Part shown: positions 1 through 8,118 of the stretch, in pieces
Position numbering within the stretch: position 1 is the stretch's first letter
How the letters are laid out: the number at the start of each line of letters is the position of its first letter
Assembly: GCA_949743265.1 (NCBI GenBank)
Contig: CATJSX010000114.1
Coordinates: 1 to 44,798 of the forward strand
Length of the DNA stretch: 44,798 nucleotides
Direction: 5' to 3'
From: an uncultured Peptococcaceae bacterium
GTDB taxonomy: Bacteria; Bacillota; Peptococcia; Peptococcales; Peptococcaceae
Program-made: the position numbers and the translations under genes
The notes under the pieces: generated by a model
What the model was told of the DNA's origin: nothing
The model's database searches: none
What the model saw: the letters and a program-made list of their open reading frames with translations, nothing else

Positions 1-103
1 GTAGGATCGATAAAACAATCCACAGTATCTCCAACAGTATAGCATACAGTCCTTGGAGAGGGACTATAAACACTACTACTTTATAATACGAGGATTGATT
101 ATT

Positions 104-667
104 TTGATAAAAGATTATACTCATGATGATATGCCTATTAAACGCGCCATTATTTTTGCAGCAATCGCTCATCAGCATCAATTTCGCAAAGGAACGAAAA
201 TCCCTTATATTGTTCATCCCTTTGAAGTAGCGCAAATATTAACCGCAGCCGGTGCTAATGATGAGCAAATTTGCGCTGGATTGTTGCACGACGTTGTAGA
301 AGACACCGATTTTTCTATTGAAGATATTGGTGAACATTTCGGGCAAAAAGTTGCCCAATTAGTCAGCGATTGCTCCGAAAATAAAGCATGGAGCTGGGAG
401 CGGCGCAAAGCAGAAACCATCCGTTTTTTAACAGAAGCTGCCGAGGAAGAAGTCTTACTGGTGGCATGTGCTGATAAATTGAGCAATTTGCGCAGCAACA
501 AACAAGCCATAGAAGATATTGGGGATAAGTTATGGGAACGATTTAATCGTGGCTATGATGCACAAAAATGGTATTATACAGGATTAAAAAAAGCCTTTGA
601 ACGTATCGCACAGTATGAAATGGTAACAGAGTTCAATGCATTATATGAATGTGTTTTTAATCAATAA
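104..667 (+). CDS. Small HD-domain hydrolase (MESH1/SpoT-hydrolase-like)
   Basis: Single-domain HD phosphohydrolase of about 187 residues resembling the hydrolase half of RelA/SpoT. The metal-binding pattern is visible: AHQHQFRKG, then VHP, then GLLHDVVEDT, then ACADKLSNLRS. No synthetase, TGS or ACT domain follows, so a stand-alone (p)ppGpp hydrolase or another nucleotide pyrophosphohydrolase is possible; the substrate is inferred only. I chose TTG at 104 because CGAGG lies 10 nt upstream (89-93); the ATG at 131 has no comparable site. A bifunctional Rel is encoded at 21158-23341, so this would be an extra enzyme. No operon partner is visible; the gene ends 456 bp before the next one. Confidence 0.72.
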   Translation: MIKDYTHDDMPIKRAIIFAAIAHQHQFRKGTKIPYIVHPFEVAQILTAAGANDEQICAGLLHDVVEDTDFSIEDIGEHFGQKVAQLVSDCSENKAWSWERRKAETIRFLTEAAEEEVLLVACADKLSNLRSNKQAIEDIGDKLWERFNRGYDAQKWYYTGLKKAFERIAQYEMVTEFNALYECVFNQ

Positions 668-769
668 AGCAACTAAAATAACTTGGCTGCTTTATCAATA
701 ACATACTAATTACATTTTCTCTTTTTGATGCAACGTATTGTCAAGCAAATAAAAAAGAAAAATCTTTTT

Positions 770-790
770 ACATCGGAACTATTCCGATGT
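770..790. repeat. 21-bp perfect palindrome
   Basis: Arms ACATCGGAA and TTCCGATGT are separated by CTA. No T-tract follows on either strand in a position fitting a terminator, so an operator for a dimeric regulator is the simplest reading. The target gene is unknown; the nearest promoter lies about 260 bp downstream. Confidence 0.5.
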
Positions 791-1028
791 GCTTTGCAGT
801 TAGTTAAGTTTATGCTGATGCTATTTTAGTGTCTACAGTATTTAAGAAAACTATGTTATAGACGTTGATGCGGAGCATCTAAAATCATTGACAGTGTTGT
901 AAGTACCTTTATAATGATAACCTTTAGTAATTTTTATTCCTTCATGATAAAAATAGTTAAATGTTTGCAACGCTTTTCTATCTTTTTTGCTGATTGCCTT
1001 ATTTGTTCATTTTTGACATTTTTCAAGC

Positions 1029-1074
1029 AAACGCCCATACTAGTATTGACAATACTAGTATGGGCGTTTATAAT
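1029..1074 (+). promoter_or_regulatory. Consensus sigma-70 promoter inside a 41-bp palindrome (PadR operator candidate)
   Basis: TTGACA at 1046-1051 and TATAAT at 1069-1074 are spaced 17 bp, a perfect consensus promoter. A perfect inverted repeat (arms 1029-1047 and 1051-1069, 3-nt centre) covers the -35 box and whole spacer. Each arm contains the self-palindrome ATACTAGTAT (1037-1046 and 1052-1061), 15 bp apart. The architecture implies tight repression; the PadR-type gene at 1719 is the natural candidate repressor. Confidence 0.8.
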
Positions 1075-1123
1075 ACTATTAAATTAAGTATTTATTAACA
1101 AAAATAAAAAGGGGTGTTTAATT

Positions 1124-1639
1124 ATGAAAAAAATAACGGGCAGAGGATTAAAAGGGTTAAAAGCAGCACATTTTTTAGGTATTTTTGCATGGATGGGCGG
1201 TTGTATTGCTGCCTTAATATTGCTAACCCAAGTAAGCAATATGCCAGATACTGTTGGAATGATTTATTTATTGAAAGCTATGGAGCTTATTGATTGGTAT
1301 GCCATCTGCACAGGAGCCATTTTTACAGTGTTATTGGGTTTATTTTATGGTTTTTTTACAAACTGGAGATTTTTTAAATTTCGTTGGCTAGTAAGCAAAT
1401 GGATTTTATCATTAACTATTATTATTACAGGTTCTTGTTTTTATCTTCAAAATATCGAGAATATGCGAGAAATTCTTTTATTACACGGCATAGCAGCGAT
1501 ACAAAATGAATTATTTCAAATATATTTGCACAATCAATACTGCCTAATTTTGTGTCATCTTTTACTAATGGTTTTAATAACAATCATTTCCGTTTTTAAA
1601 CCTTGGTCACGACCGCCAAAACCATCTTTCAAATCGTAA
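1124..1639 (+). CDS. Four-helix integral membrane protein, function unknown
   Basis: 171 residues with four hydrophobic segments at about 14-36, 57-80, 87-108 and 138-158, and a basic N-terminus and C-terminus. I do not recognise the family with certainty; it resembles small DUF2269-like membrane proteins (a short helix with GIFAWMGG after a basic KGLKAAH stretch). The start ATG follows AAAGGGGTG at good spacing, and the strong palindrome-embedded promoter lies about 50 bp upstream. The PadR-family gene follows 79 bp later, so this protein is probably the main regulated product, as PadR repressors often control adjacent membrane exporters or stress proteins. Transport or stress function is inference. 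Confidence 0.6.
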   Translation: MKKITGRGLKGLKAAHFLGIFAWMGGCIAALILLTQVSNMPDTVGMIYLLKAMELIDWYAICTGAIFTVLLGLFYGFFTNWRFFKFRWLVSKWILSLTIIITGSCFYLQNIENMREILLLHGIAAIQNELFQIYLHNQYCLILCHLLLMVLITIISVFKPWSRPPKPSFKS

Positions 1640-1718
1640 CTATTGTTTGTATAATTACCTTATCAAGATCTACATGGTTATGTAAATCTAACTAAATAGT
1701 ATATTAGGAGATGATAAT

Positions 1719-2267
1719 ATGTCAGATGTAGAATGTATTGTACTTGGTTTGCTACACATGGGGTGTTGTTATGGTCATGAGCTGGATAAATATTACAAAA
1801 AGCAGAAAATGAATCTTTGGACAAAATCAAATCGCGCTTCTATTTATCAGGCTTTGGCGCGTATTGAAAAAAAAGGCTGGGCTAATGTAACTATTGAAAA
1901 AAGTACTAATTTCCCCGATAGAAAAATTTATGCACTGACAGAACAAGGAAAAATAGCGCTACAAAAAATGATTAAACAAGGATTGGCTGCCAATGACTTA
2001 ATGGAATTCAAAATCAGTGCTTATTTTACTTTTTTTGATGTTCTTCCGCTTGCCCAAGTCATTGAACAATTAGAACAGCGAAAAAAAGAACGTTTGCAGC
2101 TTTTAGACGTTATTGTTCCACTTACTGAAGAAGAATTGCAGCAGCACGCTTCAGACCAAAAATACTTTATCAAAAAACACAATGTAAAATTGATACGAGG
2201 ATACTATTTATGGGAGGTTGAATGGCTAGAAGATCTCATCGATGAATTAAAAGATAAAATGAATTGA
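1719..2267 (+). CDS. PadR-family transcriptional regulator
   Basis: 182 residues. The N-terminal winged helix (about 1-85) shows the PadR pattern: VLGLLHMG, YGHELDKYY, then RASIYQALARIEKKGW and a beta wing ending YALTEQGK. The C-terminal half is helical and charged, as in the Vir_act_alpha_C-type dimerisation region. The start ATG has TAGGAG 8 nt upstream. It lies downstream of the membrane protein and probably shares its promoter, giving negative autoregulation through the palindrome at 1029-1069. The inducing ligand cannot be read from sequence. Confidence 0.85.
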   Translation: MSDVECIVLGLLHMGCCYGHELDKYYKKQKMNLWTKSNRASIYQALARIEKKGWANVTIEKSTNFPDRKIYALTEQGKIALQKMIKQGLAANDLMEFKISAYFTFFDVLPLAQVIEQLEQRKKERLQLLDVIVPLTEEELQQHASDQKYFIKKHNVKLIRGYYLWEVEWLEDLIDELKDKMN

Positions 2268-2453
2268 CTGTCTATTTTCTGATTGGAATGACTAGAAAGA
2301 TGTTATGGTTGCGAAATGAAAATTTGCAACCTTTTTCTTATGCAATGAAGTAAATCAAAACAAAATATCAAAATTATTGCCTACTAAACAATCTTTCTGT
2401 TACAAGACATTATTATATGAACACATAAGTTGCAAAAATTTTATCAGCGACCC

Positions 2454-2482
2454 TTGGTATCCAGAAAATTTTGTGGTATATT
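2454..2482 (+). promoter_or_regulatory. Promoter for trkA-trkH
   Basis: TTGGTA (2454-2459) and TATATT (2477-2482) with a 17-bp spacer, about 45 bp before trkA. Confidence 0.55.
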
Positions 2483-2530
2483 AGTGGCTATATTTAATGA
2501 ATATGGCAGTAGAAGTAATGAGGTGATATA

Positions 2531-3868
2531 ATGCGGACAGCGATTATCGGCGCCGGAAAGGTAGGCTATAATATTGCACAAGTCCTTTCCAAAGAAGGCC
2601 ATGATGTCATTGTTATTGAGCATGATGAAGATCGTGGGAAAATTGTTGAAGAAAATCTTGATGTGCAGGTATTAGTTGGCAATGGTGCCAGCGCCAAAAT
2701 TTTTGCTCAAATGGATATTGAGCATATTGATCTATTAGTAGCTGTTACGGAATTTGATGAACTGAACATGCTTTCCTGTATGCTGGCTAAACAGCATGGC
2801 GTCATGCGCACAGTGGCTAGAGTACGGGATCCTGATTATGCTGACGATGTGCAGCTGGCAAAGAACCCTCTGTTAGGAATTGATCTGTTGATCAATCCCG
2901 AAAAAGTAGCGGCTAAGGAGATTATGAAGTTAATCAAAATACCAGAAGCGCTCAACGTTAATTACTTTGCTGGCGGTATGATGCAAATGCTGGAATTGAT
3001 GGTCCAGCCAGATAATAAAATGGTTGGCAAAGCCTTAAAAGACATTCGCGGACGCAGCCGTTTTTTGATAGTGGCAATTATTCGTCGTGAGCAGGTAATT
3101 ATTCCGCGTGGTGATGATAAGTTAAAAACTGGCGATCGTTTATTTGTCATGGCAGAAACAGATAACATGAAAACCATTGAACGTTCTCTGGGTTTTGAGC
3201 GCGAAATGGCACATTCCGTGATGATTTTAGGCGGCAGCCGTATTGGGTTTTATTTGGCAACATTATTAGAAGGCAGCGGTTTGGAAGTTAAGATTGTAGA
3301 AAAGGATTACGCCCATTGCCGCAAACTGGCTGCTTTGTTGGATGAGACCATCATTTTGCACGGCGATGGTTCTGATGTCGATTTATTGCAAGAAGAAGGC
3401 ATTAAAGATACCGATGTTTTGGTAGCATTAACAGAAGATGATAAATTGAATCTGTTGGTATCATTATTAGCTAAACGTCTGGGCGCTGGTAAAACCATTG
3501 CGCAAATACGCCGCTCCGATTATGTGCCGTTAATTGAAACTGTAGGCATTGACGTTGCTGTCAGTCCCCGAAGTCTAACAGCAGAAGCGATTTTACAATT
3601 TGTGCGCAAAGGCAACTTTTTATCTATTGCGATTTTAGAGCAAGGCCATGCAGAAGTTTATGAAGTGGTCATTACGCCGCAGATGAGCAAATTGGTTAAT
3701 AAAGAAATCAAACAGATCAATTTTCCTAAAGGTTCTATTATCGCCGCTATTTTTCGCCAAGGACGAGCGATCATTCCCGGTGGACAGGATATTTTGATGG
3801 CAGGAGATCGCATTACTATTTTTGCAGCGGCTCATGTAGCTAATAAAATAGAAGGATTATTTCATTAA
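2531..3868 (+). CDS. trkA: Trk potassium uptake protein TrkA, NAD-binding peripheral subunit
   Basis: 445 residues with two tandem RCK modules, each an RCK_N Rossmann fold plus an RCK_C lobe. The first Rossmann motif is IIGAGKVGYNIA at the N-terminus with an acidic VIEHD after strand 2; the second starts at about residue 234 (MILGGSRIGFYLA) followed by IVEKD. TrkA binds nucleotides on the cytoplasmic face and gates the TrkH channel. GAGGTG precedes the ATG by 5 nt. trkH follows after 12 bp, so the two are co-transcribed. The length is normal for the double-RCK type. Confidence 0.95.
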   Translation: MRTAIIGAGKVGYNIAQVLSKEGHDVIVIEHDEDRGKIVEENLDVQVLVGNGASAKIFAQMDIEHIDLLVAVTEFDELNMLSCMLAKQHGVMRTVARVRDPDYADDVQLAKNPLLGIDLLINPEKVAAKEIMKLIKIPEALNVNYFAGGMMQMLELMVQPDNKMVGKALKDIRGRSRFLIVAIIRREQVIIPRGDDKLKTGDRLFVMAETDNMKTIERSLGFEREMAHSVMILGGSRIGFYLATLLEGSGLEVKIVEKDYAHCRKLAALLDETIILHGDGSDVDLLQEEGIKDTDVLVALTEDDKLNLLVSLLAKRLGAGKTIAQIRRSDYVPLIETVGIDVAVSPRSLTAEAILQFVRKGNFLSIAILEQGHAEVYEVVITPQMSKLVNKEIKQINFPKGSIIAAIFRQGRAIIPGGQDILMAGDRITIFAAAHVANKIEGLFH

Positions 3869-3880
3869 GGGGATTAGATT

Positions 3881-5350
3881 ATGCAAAAAAAACTGATTTT
3901 ATCCACATTGGGCAAAATCATGATCATTCTTGGTTTGAGCATGCTGATTCCCTTAGCGGTATCGGTAATTTATCGTGAAAGCCTCGCGTTCGTTTTTTTG
4001 GTCGTAGCACCTTTAACTGGCGGCGTTGGTTTTTTACTATATTATTGTTTCAAAACAGAAGATAGAATGCGCCCTAAAGATGGTTTCGCCGTCGTGACAT
4101 ACGGCTGGCTTATCGCCTCCGTTTTTGGCGCGCTGCCTTATCTATTCAGCGGCGCACTGCCTCATTTTGCCGACGCATTTTTTGAAACCATGTCTGGTTT
4201 TACTACTACTGGTTCTTCCGTTATTGACAATATTGAAATACTGCCCAAAGGACTTTTACTGTGGCGCAGCTTAACACAATGGTTAGGCGGCGTGGGTATT
4301 ATCGTTTTGTTTGTGGCGCTTTTATCCACTTTGGGCGTCAGCGGTATGCAAATTTTTAAAGCCGAAATGACGGGACCTATTGCTGAAAAGATTCGTCCGC
4401 GTGCCAGTGATAGCGCCAAAAATATTTGGCTGATCTACATTGCTTTGACATTGATACAAACGATTTTGCTAGCATTATGCGGCATGGATTGGTTTGATGC
4501 GGTTAATCACGCGCTAGCGACTACTTCTACTGGTGGATTTTCAACGAAAAATAGTAGTCTAGGTTATTTTGATAATGCGCTCATCGAATGGATTACTATC
4601 ATATTCATGCTTCTCTGTGGGGTGAATTTCTCTGTCCATTATCAGGTACTCAAGCAAAAATCCTTGGCGATTTTTTTTAAAACAAAAGTCACTCGTATCT
4701 ATTTAATCATTATCGCGGCAGCTACAATTTTTATTGTTGTTGATATGTTGAGCGAAACGACAAACGGCTTAGGTGAAACGATTCGCTGTGCCGCTTTTCA
4801 AGTTGTCTCAGTTATCACTAGTACTGGTTTTATTACGGATGATTACGACCAATGGCCCCATCTGGCCATGGCGACCATTATCTTTTTAATGTTTATTGGC
4901 GGGTGTGCCGGCTCCACCAGCGGTGGTATGAAAGTTGACCGCTGGGTGATCCTTTTCGGTCAGGCTCGTCATGAACTGCAACGAACGCTACATCCGCGCA
5001 TGGTCACGCGACTAAAAGTTAACGATTTACCTATTAGTGATCATGTTATTATCAATGTAGCCATATTTTTCTTTTTGTATATTTTTATTTGTATTATCTC
5101 TACACTGTTTATTGCCAGTTGCGGTATTGACTTTTTCAGCGCTTTTACGGCTGTAGCCGCTTCGCTAGGCAATGTCGGTCCCGCTTTGGGTGCTTTTGGA
5201 CCAACTGAGTCTTTTGCGCAAGCACCGGTTTTAGCCAAATATTTATTTGCCTTTTTAATGCTTCTAGGACGTTTAGAAATTTTTACCGTATTGGTTATCG
5301 TTTTACCACAATTTCATTTTAACCGTCATGAACATCGCCAAAAACATTAG
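3881..5350 (+). CDS. trkH: Trk/Ktr potassium channel subunit TrkH
   Basis: 489-residue polytopic membrane protein that forms the K+ translocating pore and pairs with TrkA. All four pore-loop filter regions are visible in order: TTTGSS, STGGFS, STGFIT and LGNVGPA. The N-terminus carries two hydrophobic segments before the first pore loop, as usual in TrkH. AAGGGG lies upstream of the ATG. No Na+/K+ choice can be made beyond the conserved filter glycines. The following gene starts about 57 bp later, without an obvious terminator between. Confidence 0.95.
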   Translation: MQKKLILSTLGKIMIILGLSMLIPLAVSVIYRESLAFVFLVVAPLTGGVGFLLYYCFKTEDRMRPKDGFAVVTYGWLIASVFGALPYLFSGALPHFADAFFETMSGFTTTGSSVIDNIEILPKGLLLWRSLTQWLGGVGIIVLFVALLSTLGVSGMQIFKAEMTGPIAEKIRPRASDSAKNIWLIYIALTLIQTILLALCGMDWFDAVNHALATTSTGGFSTKNSSLGYFDNALIEWITIIFMLLCGVNFSVHYQVLKQKSLAIFFKTKVTRIYLIIIAAATIFIVVDMLSETTNGLGETIRCAAFQVVSVITSTGFITDDYDQWPHLAMATIIFLMFIGGCAGSTSGGMKVDRWVILFGQARHELQRTLHPRMVTRLKVNDLPISDHVIINVAIFFFLYIFICIISTLFIASCGIDFFSAFTAVAASLGNVGPALGAFGPTESFAQAPVLAKYLFAFLMLLGRLEIFTVLVIVLPQFHFNRHEHRQKH

Positions 5351-5407
5351 TATAAATACGCCCTTATTACATATGCTAAGAAAAACTTGAGCAAAGGTGG
5401 TATTCTG

Positions 5408-5893
5408 TTGGAGCGTTTGTGCAGTAATTTGGCTATTTACAGCTTTTTAGGCTGGCTGGTAGAAGGTATACACCATTTATGGACTTGCGGCAGTTTTAAA
5501 AAGCCTAATTTTAGTTGGGCGCCTTTCAAGCCGATGTACGGCATTGCTGCGATCTTATTGCTGTTCGTGCAAAAAATGGGACGAAAAATTTTTTACTTAT
5601 CCGCTTTTATTTTGCCTTCTATTGTTGAATATATCAGCGGTTATTGGCTGGAAAAATCCTTTCATTTGCGCTACTGGGATTATAGTCAAGAAAAAGGCAA
5701 TATCAGCGGGCTAATTTGTCCTAAATTTTCACTATACTGGGGAATTTTATCATCAATAACAGTACATTTTATCCAGCCTTTTCTGACAAATATTACCACA
5801 AAAAAACATTGGAAAAATTTTCGTCTTGCCATTGTTGCCATTTTTTTCTGCGATATGCTCTGTAATTTATGTCGGCGCTATCACAAAGCTTGA
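5408..5893 (+). CDS. CmpB-like (putative ABC transporter type IV family) membrane protein
   Basis: About 161 residues and four hydrophobic segments. It matches the PF06541-type family: YSFLGWLVEGIHH near the N-terminus, a GPF-like WAPFKPMYGIAA, EYISGYWLEK and the WDYS motif, then LYWGILSS. The cellular role of this family is not established. I chose TTG at 5408 because AAAGGTGG (5393-5400) lies 7 nt upstream; earlier in-frame TTG 5387 lacks a site. It may be read through from trkH. Its 3' end is immediately followed by a promoter for the next gene. Confidence 0.7.
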   Translation: MERLCSNLAIYSFLGWLVEGIHHLWTCGSFKKPNFSWAPFKPMYGIAAILLLFVQKMGRKIFYLSAFILPSIVEYISGYWLEKSFHLRYWDYSQEKGNISGLICPKFSLYWGILSSITVHFIQPFLTNITTKKHWKNFRLAIVAIFFCDMLCNLCRRYHKA

Positions 5894-5918
5894 ATAATCC
5901 TTATCTACAACGTATAAT
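5890..5918 (+). promoter_or_regulatory. Promoter for the YebC-like gene
   Basis: TTGAAT (5890-5895) and TATAAT (5913-5918), 17-bp spacer. Its predicted transcription start near 5925 falls downstream of an earlier possible start codon (5869), which supports the GTG start at 5950. Confidence 0.65.
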
Positions 5919-5949
5919 TAGAAAAAAATTGACAAATGAGGGAAAAGCA

Positions 5950-6528
5950 GTGGATTATACTTACTGGTCAGAACAATATCGAGAATTAAAACGAACGCCC
6001 AGCGACGCAACAACTTTTTATTTTGAAGCACTGGGTCCTAACCGTGTATCTTTAATGATTCGAGCAGCGACTGACGATGAAAATAAGGTAAAAGAACGAT
6101 TGCGCGCTATTTTAACAGCTTTCGGCGGTACTTTTGAGCATCCGGTTAAATGGCTGTTTAAATCATATGGCGAAATTTTTGTCAGCAAATATCAGACGTC
6201 AGTACCAGAAGAAACGATTATGCTAGTTGCATTAAGTTTAGGCGCCCTTGATGTGGAATTCGCCCGTCATGATGTGGTGCGAATCTTAACGCCTGAAAAA
6301 AGATTAACAGAAACAGCAGAAATTTTAGAAACAGAAAATATTGAAGTGATCAGTCGGCAGATTTGCTATCAACCGATTGATTTAGTAGAAATCACCGACC
6401 AGACAGCTGCTGTTCAAATCATGCGATTGATGGAAACATTATTCGACGATGAAGCTGTAATGGATGTCAGCGCAGATTTTTATATCAATGACCTTTTAGG
6501 CAAAAAAATGGGACTAACAAAAGTTTAA
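5950..6528 (+). CDS. N-terminally short YebC/PmpR-like protein
   Basis: 192 residues from GTG 5950, which has GAGGGA 6 nt upstream and a promoter at 5890-5918. The sequence aligns by pattern with domains 2 and 3 of YebC: FYFEALGPNRVSLMIRAATDDENKVKERLR, in the place of the family's YEGYGPGGVA..EALTDN, then KWLFKSYGEIFV. The family's N-terminal SKWANIKHRK-type domain (about 70-80 residues, implicated in rRNA or DNA binding) is absent, and residues 1-20 do not resemble it. It sits just upstream of bofC-like and ruvC genes, the usual yebC position in related genomes. It may be a diverged local replacement; function is unproven. Confidence 0.7.
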   Translation: MDYTYWSEQYRELKRTPSDATTFYFEALGPNRVSLMIRAATDDENKVKERLRAILTAFGGTFEHPVKWLFKSYGEIFVSKYQTSVPEETIMLVALSLGALDVEFARHDVVRILTPEKRLTETAEILETENIEVISRQICYQPIDLVEITDQTAAVQIMRLMETLFDDEAVMDVSADFYINDLLGKKMGLTKV

Positions 6529-6579
6529 ATCATTATTTTTTTGGTCATACTACAGAAAAAGACCAAAGGAATGATGCGC

Positions 6580-7158
6580 ATGAAAAACGCTAAAATTGTT
6601 TTAAGCATGATGGCAGCGGCTATTTTCGCTATGGCTGCTTATGCCGGTTATTATTTGGCTTCAGCAGAACCGCTGGCAAAACCACCAACTACATTAGCTA
6701 ATACGCAAACACCGCTTGTTTCAGCCAAAAATATCATATTTGAAGAAGGAAATCGCATTTGTCTTGAATACGATCTCAATTGTATTAGTCGTCAAAAATC
6801 AACCGACGCAACTCTTGCTAAACTGTCTCTTAATGAATTAGCAGCGCTTTATCCTGCGCCAACATGGCAAATTAGTGAACAAAATGACACTATTTATTTA
6901 ACCCAAGCTACTAACGAAGGGCTTTGTGATATGCATAAAACCATCAGACACTTAGGCGTCAATGAAAGCGGCGAATATTTGGCAGTACTTTATGGTCCGG
7001 CAATCGTTGGGCATGACGGCGGCGTCTATCAAGTAACAGATTTACGGCTAGATGCGTTGGACACACAGTGGCAGCAAGATATTTTAAGCAACCAGATTGA
7101 AATTCATTCTGATGATGAATTAATCGGTTTGTTGGATGGTTTGAGCGAACATCAATAA
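6580..7158 (+). CDS. Exported or membrane-anchored protein with BofC C-terminal-like domain
   Basis: About 192 residues. A single hydrophobic N-terminal segment (IVLSMMAAAIFAMAAYAGYY) acts as signal anchor or signal peptide; the rest is soluble. The C-terminal 90 residues resemble the BofC_C domain (LGVNESGEYLAVLYG, then a late SDDELIGLLDGL helix). BofC in Bacillus inhibits SpoIVB signalling during sporulation; in this organism the role is unknown. I chose ATG 6580 because AAAGGA (6565-6570) lies 9 nt upstream; upstream ATGs at 6571 and 6574 are too close to it. The gene is followed at once by a strong terminator. Confidence 0.6.
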   Translation: MKNAKIVLSMMAAAIFAMAAYAGYYLASAEPLAKPPTTLANTQTPLVSAKNIIFEEGNRICLEYDLNCISRQKSTDATLAKLSLNELAALYPAPTWQISEQNDTIYLTQATNEGLCDMHKTIRHLGVNESGEYLAVLYGPAIVGHDGGVYQVTDLRLDALDTQWQQDILSNQIEIHSDDELIGLLDGLSEHQ

Positions 7159-7166
7159 ATTAAACC

Positions 7167-7205
7167 ATCAAAAAGAGGAGCAAACTTTATGCTCCTCTTT
7201 TTGAT
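7167..7205 (+). terminator. Intrinsic terminator after the BofC-like gene
   Basis: Perfect 16-bp stem (7167-7182 with 7190-7205), 7-nt loop, T-run in the 3' arm. Confidence 0.85.
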
Positions 7206-7313
7206 ATTATCTTATGTTTTTGGTCAAAAATTTCTCATAATACAACGACTTACAAAAAATGTTTAATCTCGATACTATAAGGAAAATTTTTTTCTCAGCA
7301 AAATGATTCACAC

Positions 7314-7485
7314 TTAAATCATCAATCCTGCAGCAAAACCTTCTTGTATAGCTAAATAACCATTTCTAGCTTTTTTAGCGTCACCAATCGTTAATACTTC
7401 AACTACCACTCAAAGCTTCTGCCAAATCTTGATTAGCACGCACACCAATAGCGTTTGATTTATTTTTCGCACGTAAAAATTCGGA
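7314..7485 (-). pseudogene. Remnant of an FAD/FMN enoate-reductase-type oxidoreductase (C-terminus)
   Basis: On the minus strand the end of a 2,4-dienoyl-CoA/enoate reductase-like protein can be read: NAIGVRANQDLAEAL in one frame, a frame change near 7408, then VEVLTIGDAKKARNGYLAIQ and EGFAAGLMI followed by a stop at 7314-7316. IGDAKKAR and AIQEGFAAG match the C-terminal FAD-binding signature of old-yellow-enzyme/NADH-oxidase fusions. Only about 55 of the expected 640-plus residues remain and a frameshift splits them, so this is a decayed gene. No start or Shine-Dalgarno site exists. Confidence 0.7.
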
Positions 7486-7511
7486 AAGCGACGAAAAATA
7501 TAAAAATCATC

Positions 7512-7555
7512 AAAAAAAATCTGCTAAAGATTTTATTTCTTTGCAGATTTTTTTT
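7512..7555. terminator. Bidirectional-looking hairpin before ruvC
   Basis: An A-run followed by TCTGC pairs with GCAGA followed by a T-run (7512-7524 with about 7543-7555), with a further internal TAAAGA/TCTTT extension. It may be the leftover terminator region separating the remnant gene and ruvC. Confidence 0.55.
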
Positions 7556-7611
7556 GCATAATGTGATAGAATAAGTTAAAACTAATGTTCTTGACAATAA
7601 GGAGAGCGGTT

Positions 7612-8118
7612 ATGGTCATTTTAGGCATTGATCCAGGCACAGCAACAACAGGTTTTGGATTGATTCGCGTCGTTGGCAACAAATTTAAAGCGGTACAATA
7701 CGGCGTAATTACCACAGAGGCGCATATGCCAATGGAAAAACGTTTGCTTAAGTTGCATCATGAATTAAGCAATTTGATTGATACGTATAAACCTGATCAT
7801 GTGGCAGTAGAAGAATTATTTTTTAATCGCAATATTACGACAGGGATTACCGTTGGGCAAGCTCGAGGCGTTATTCTTTTGGCTTGCGCCGAAAAAGAAA
7901 TTGCCGTTTATGAGTATACGCCTTTAGAAGTGAAACAGGCTTTAGTTGGTTATGGGCGAGCGGATAAAAATCAAATTCAGCAGATGGTCAAACGATTTCT
8001 GGGACTGACAGCATTACCCAAACCCGATGATGCGGCTGACGGCTTAGCAATCGCTATTTGCCATGCTCATTATCATCAAACCAATACAAGGAGAACACGG
8101 TATGATCAGTTACATTAA
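7612..8118 (+). CDS. ruvC: Holliday junction endonuclease RuvC
   Basis: 168 residues; cleaves four-way DNA junctions with RuvAB. Catalytic acidic residues are visible: D7 in GIDPGTATTGFG, E67 in VAVEELFFNRN, and the C-terminal DDAADGLAIAICH pair. The RNase H-like fold order is normal. The start is ATG 7612, with AAGGAGAG 6-7 nt upstream; an upstream in-frame ATG at 7585 lacks a site and would add residues not seen in the family. It overlaps ruvA by 17 bp, implying translational coupling in the ruvCAB operon. Confidence 0.95.
   Translation: MVILGIDPGTATTGFGLIRVVGNKFKAVQYGVITTEAHMPMEKRLLKLHHELSNLIDTYKPDHVAVEELFFNRNITTGITVGQARGVILLACAEKEIAVYEYTPLEVKQALVGYGRADKNQIQQMVKRFLGLTALPKPDDAADGLAIAICHAHYHQTNTRRTRYDQLH

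Larger units (their letters stand above)
668..1123. other. Intergenic stretch with two palindromes
   Basis: No supportable gene. It holds a weak stem at 664-671/688-695, a perfect 9-bp inverted repeat with a 3-nt spacer at 770-790, and the promoter/operator of the next gene at 1029-1074. The remainder is AT-rich without recognisable signals. Confidence 0.6.

Noticed and set aside
1-103. TATAAT at 82-87 as a promoter of the HD gene
   Set aside because: The only -35-like hexamer (TTGGAG, 53-58) is 23 bp away, and the start codon at 104 would leave almost no leader.
5869-5949. Longer start for the YebC-like gene at ATG 5869
   Set aside because: It lies upstream of the gene's own predicted transcription start, inside the previous gene, without a ribosome site.
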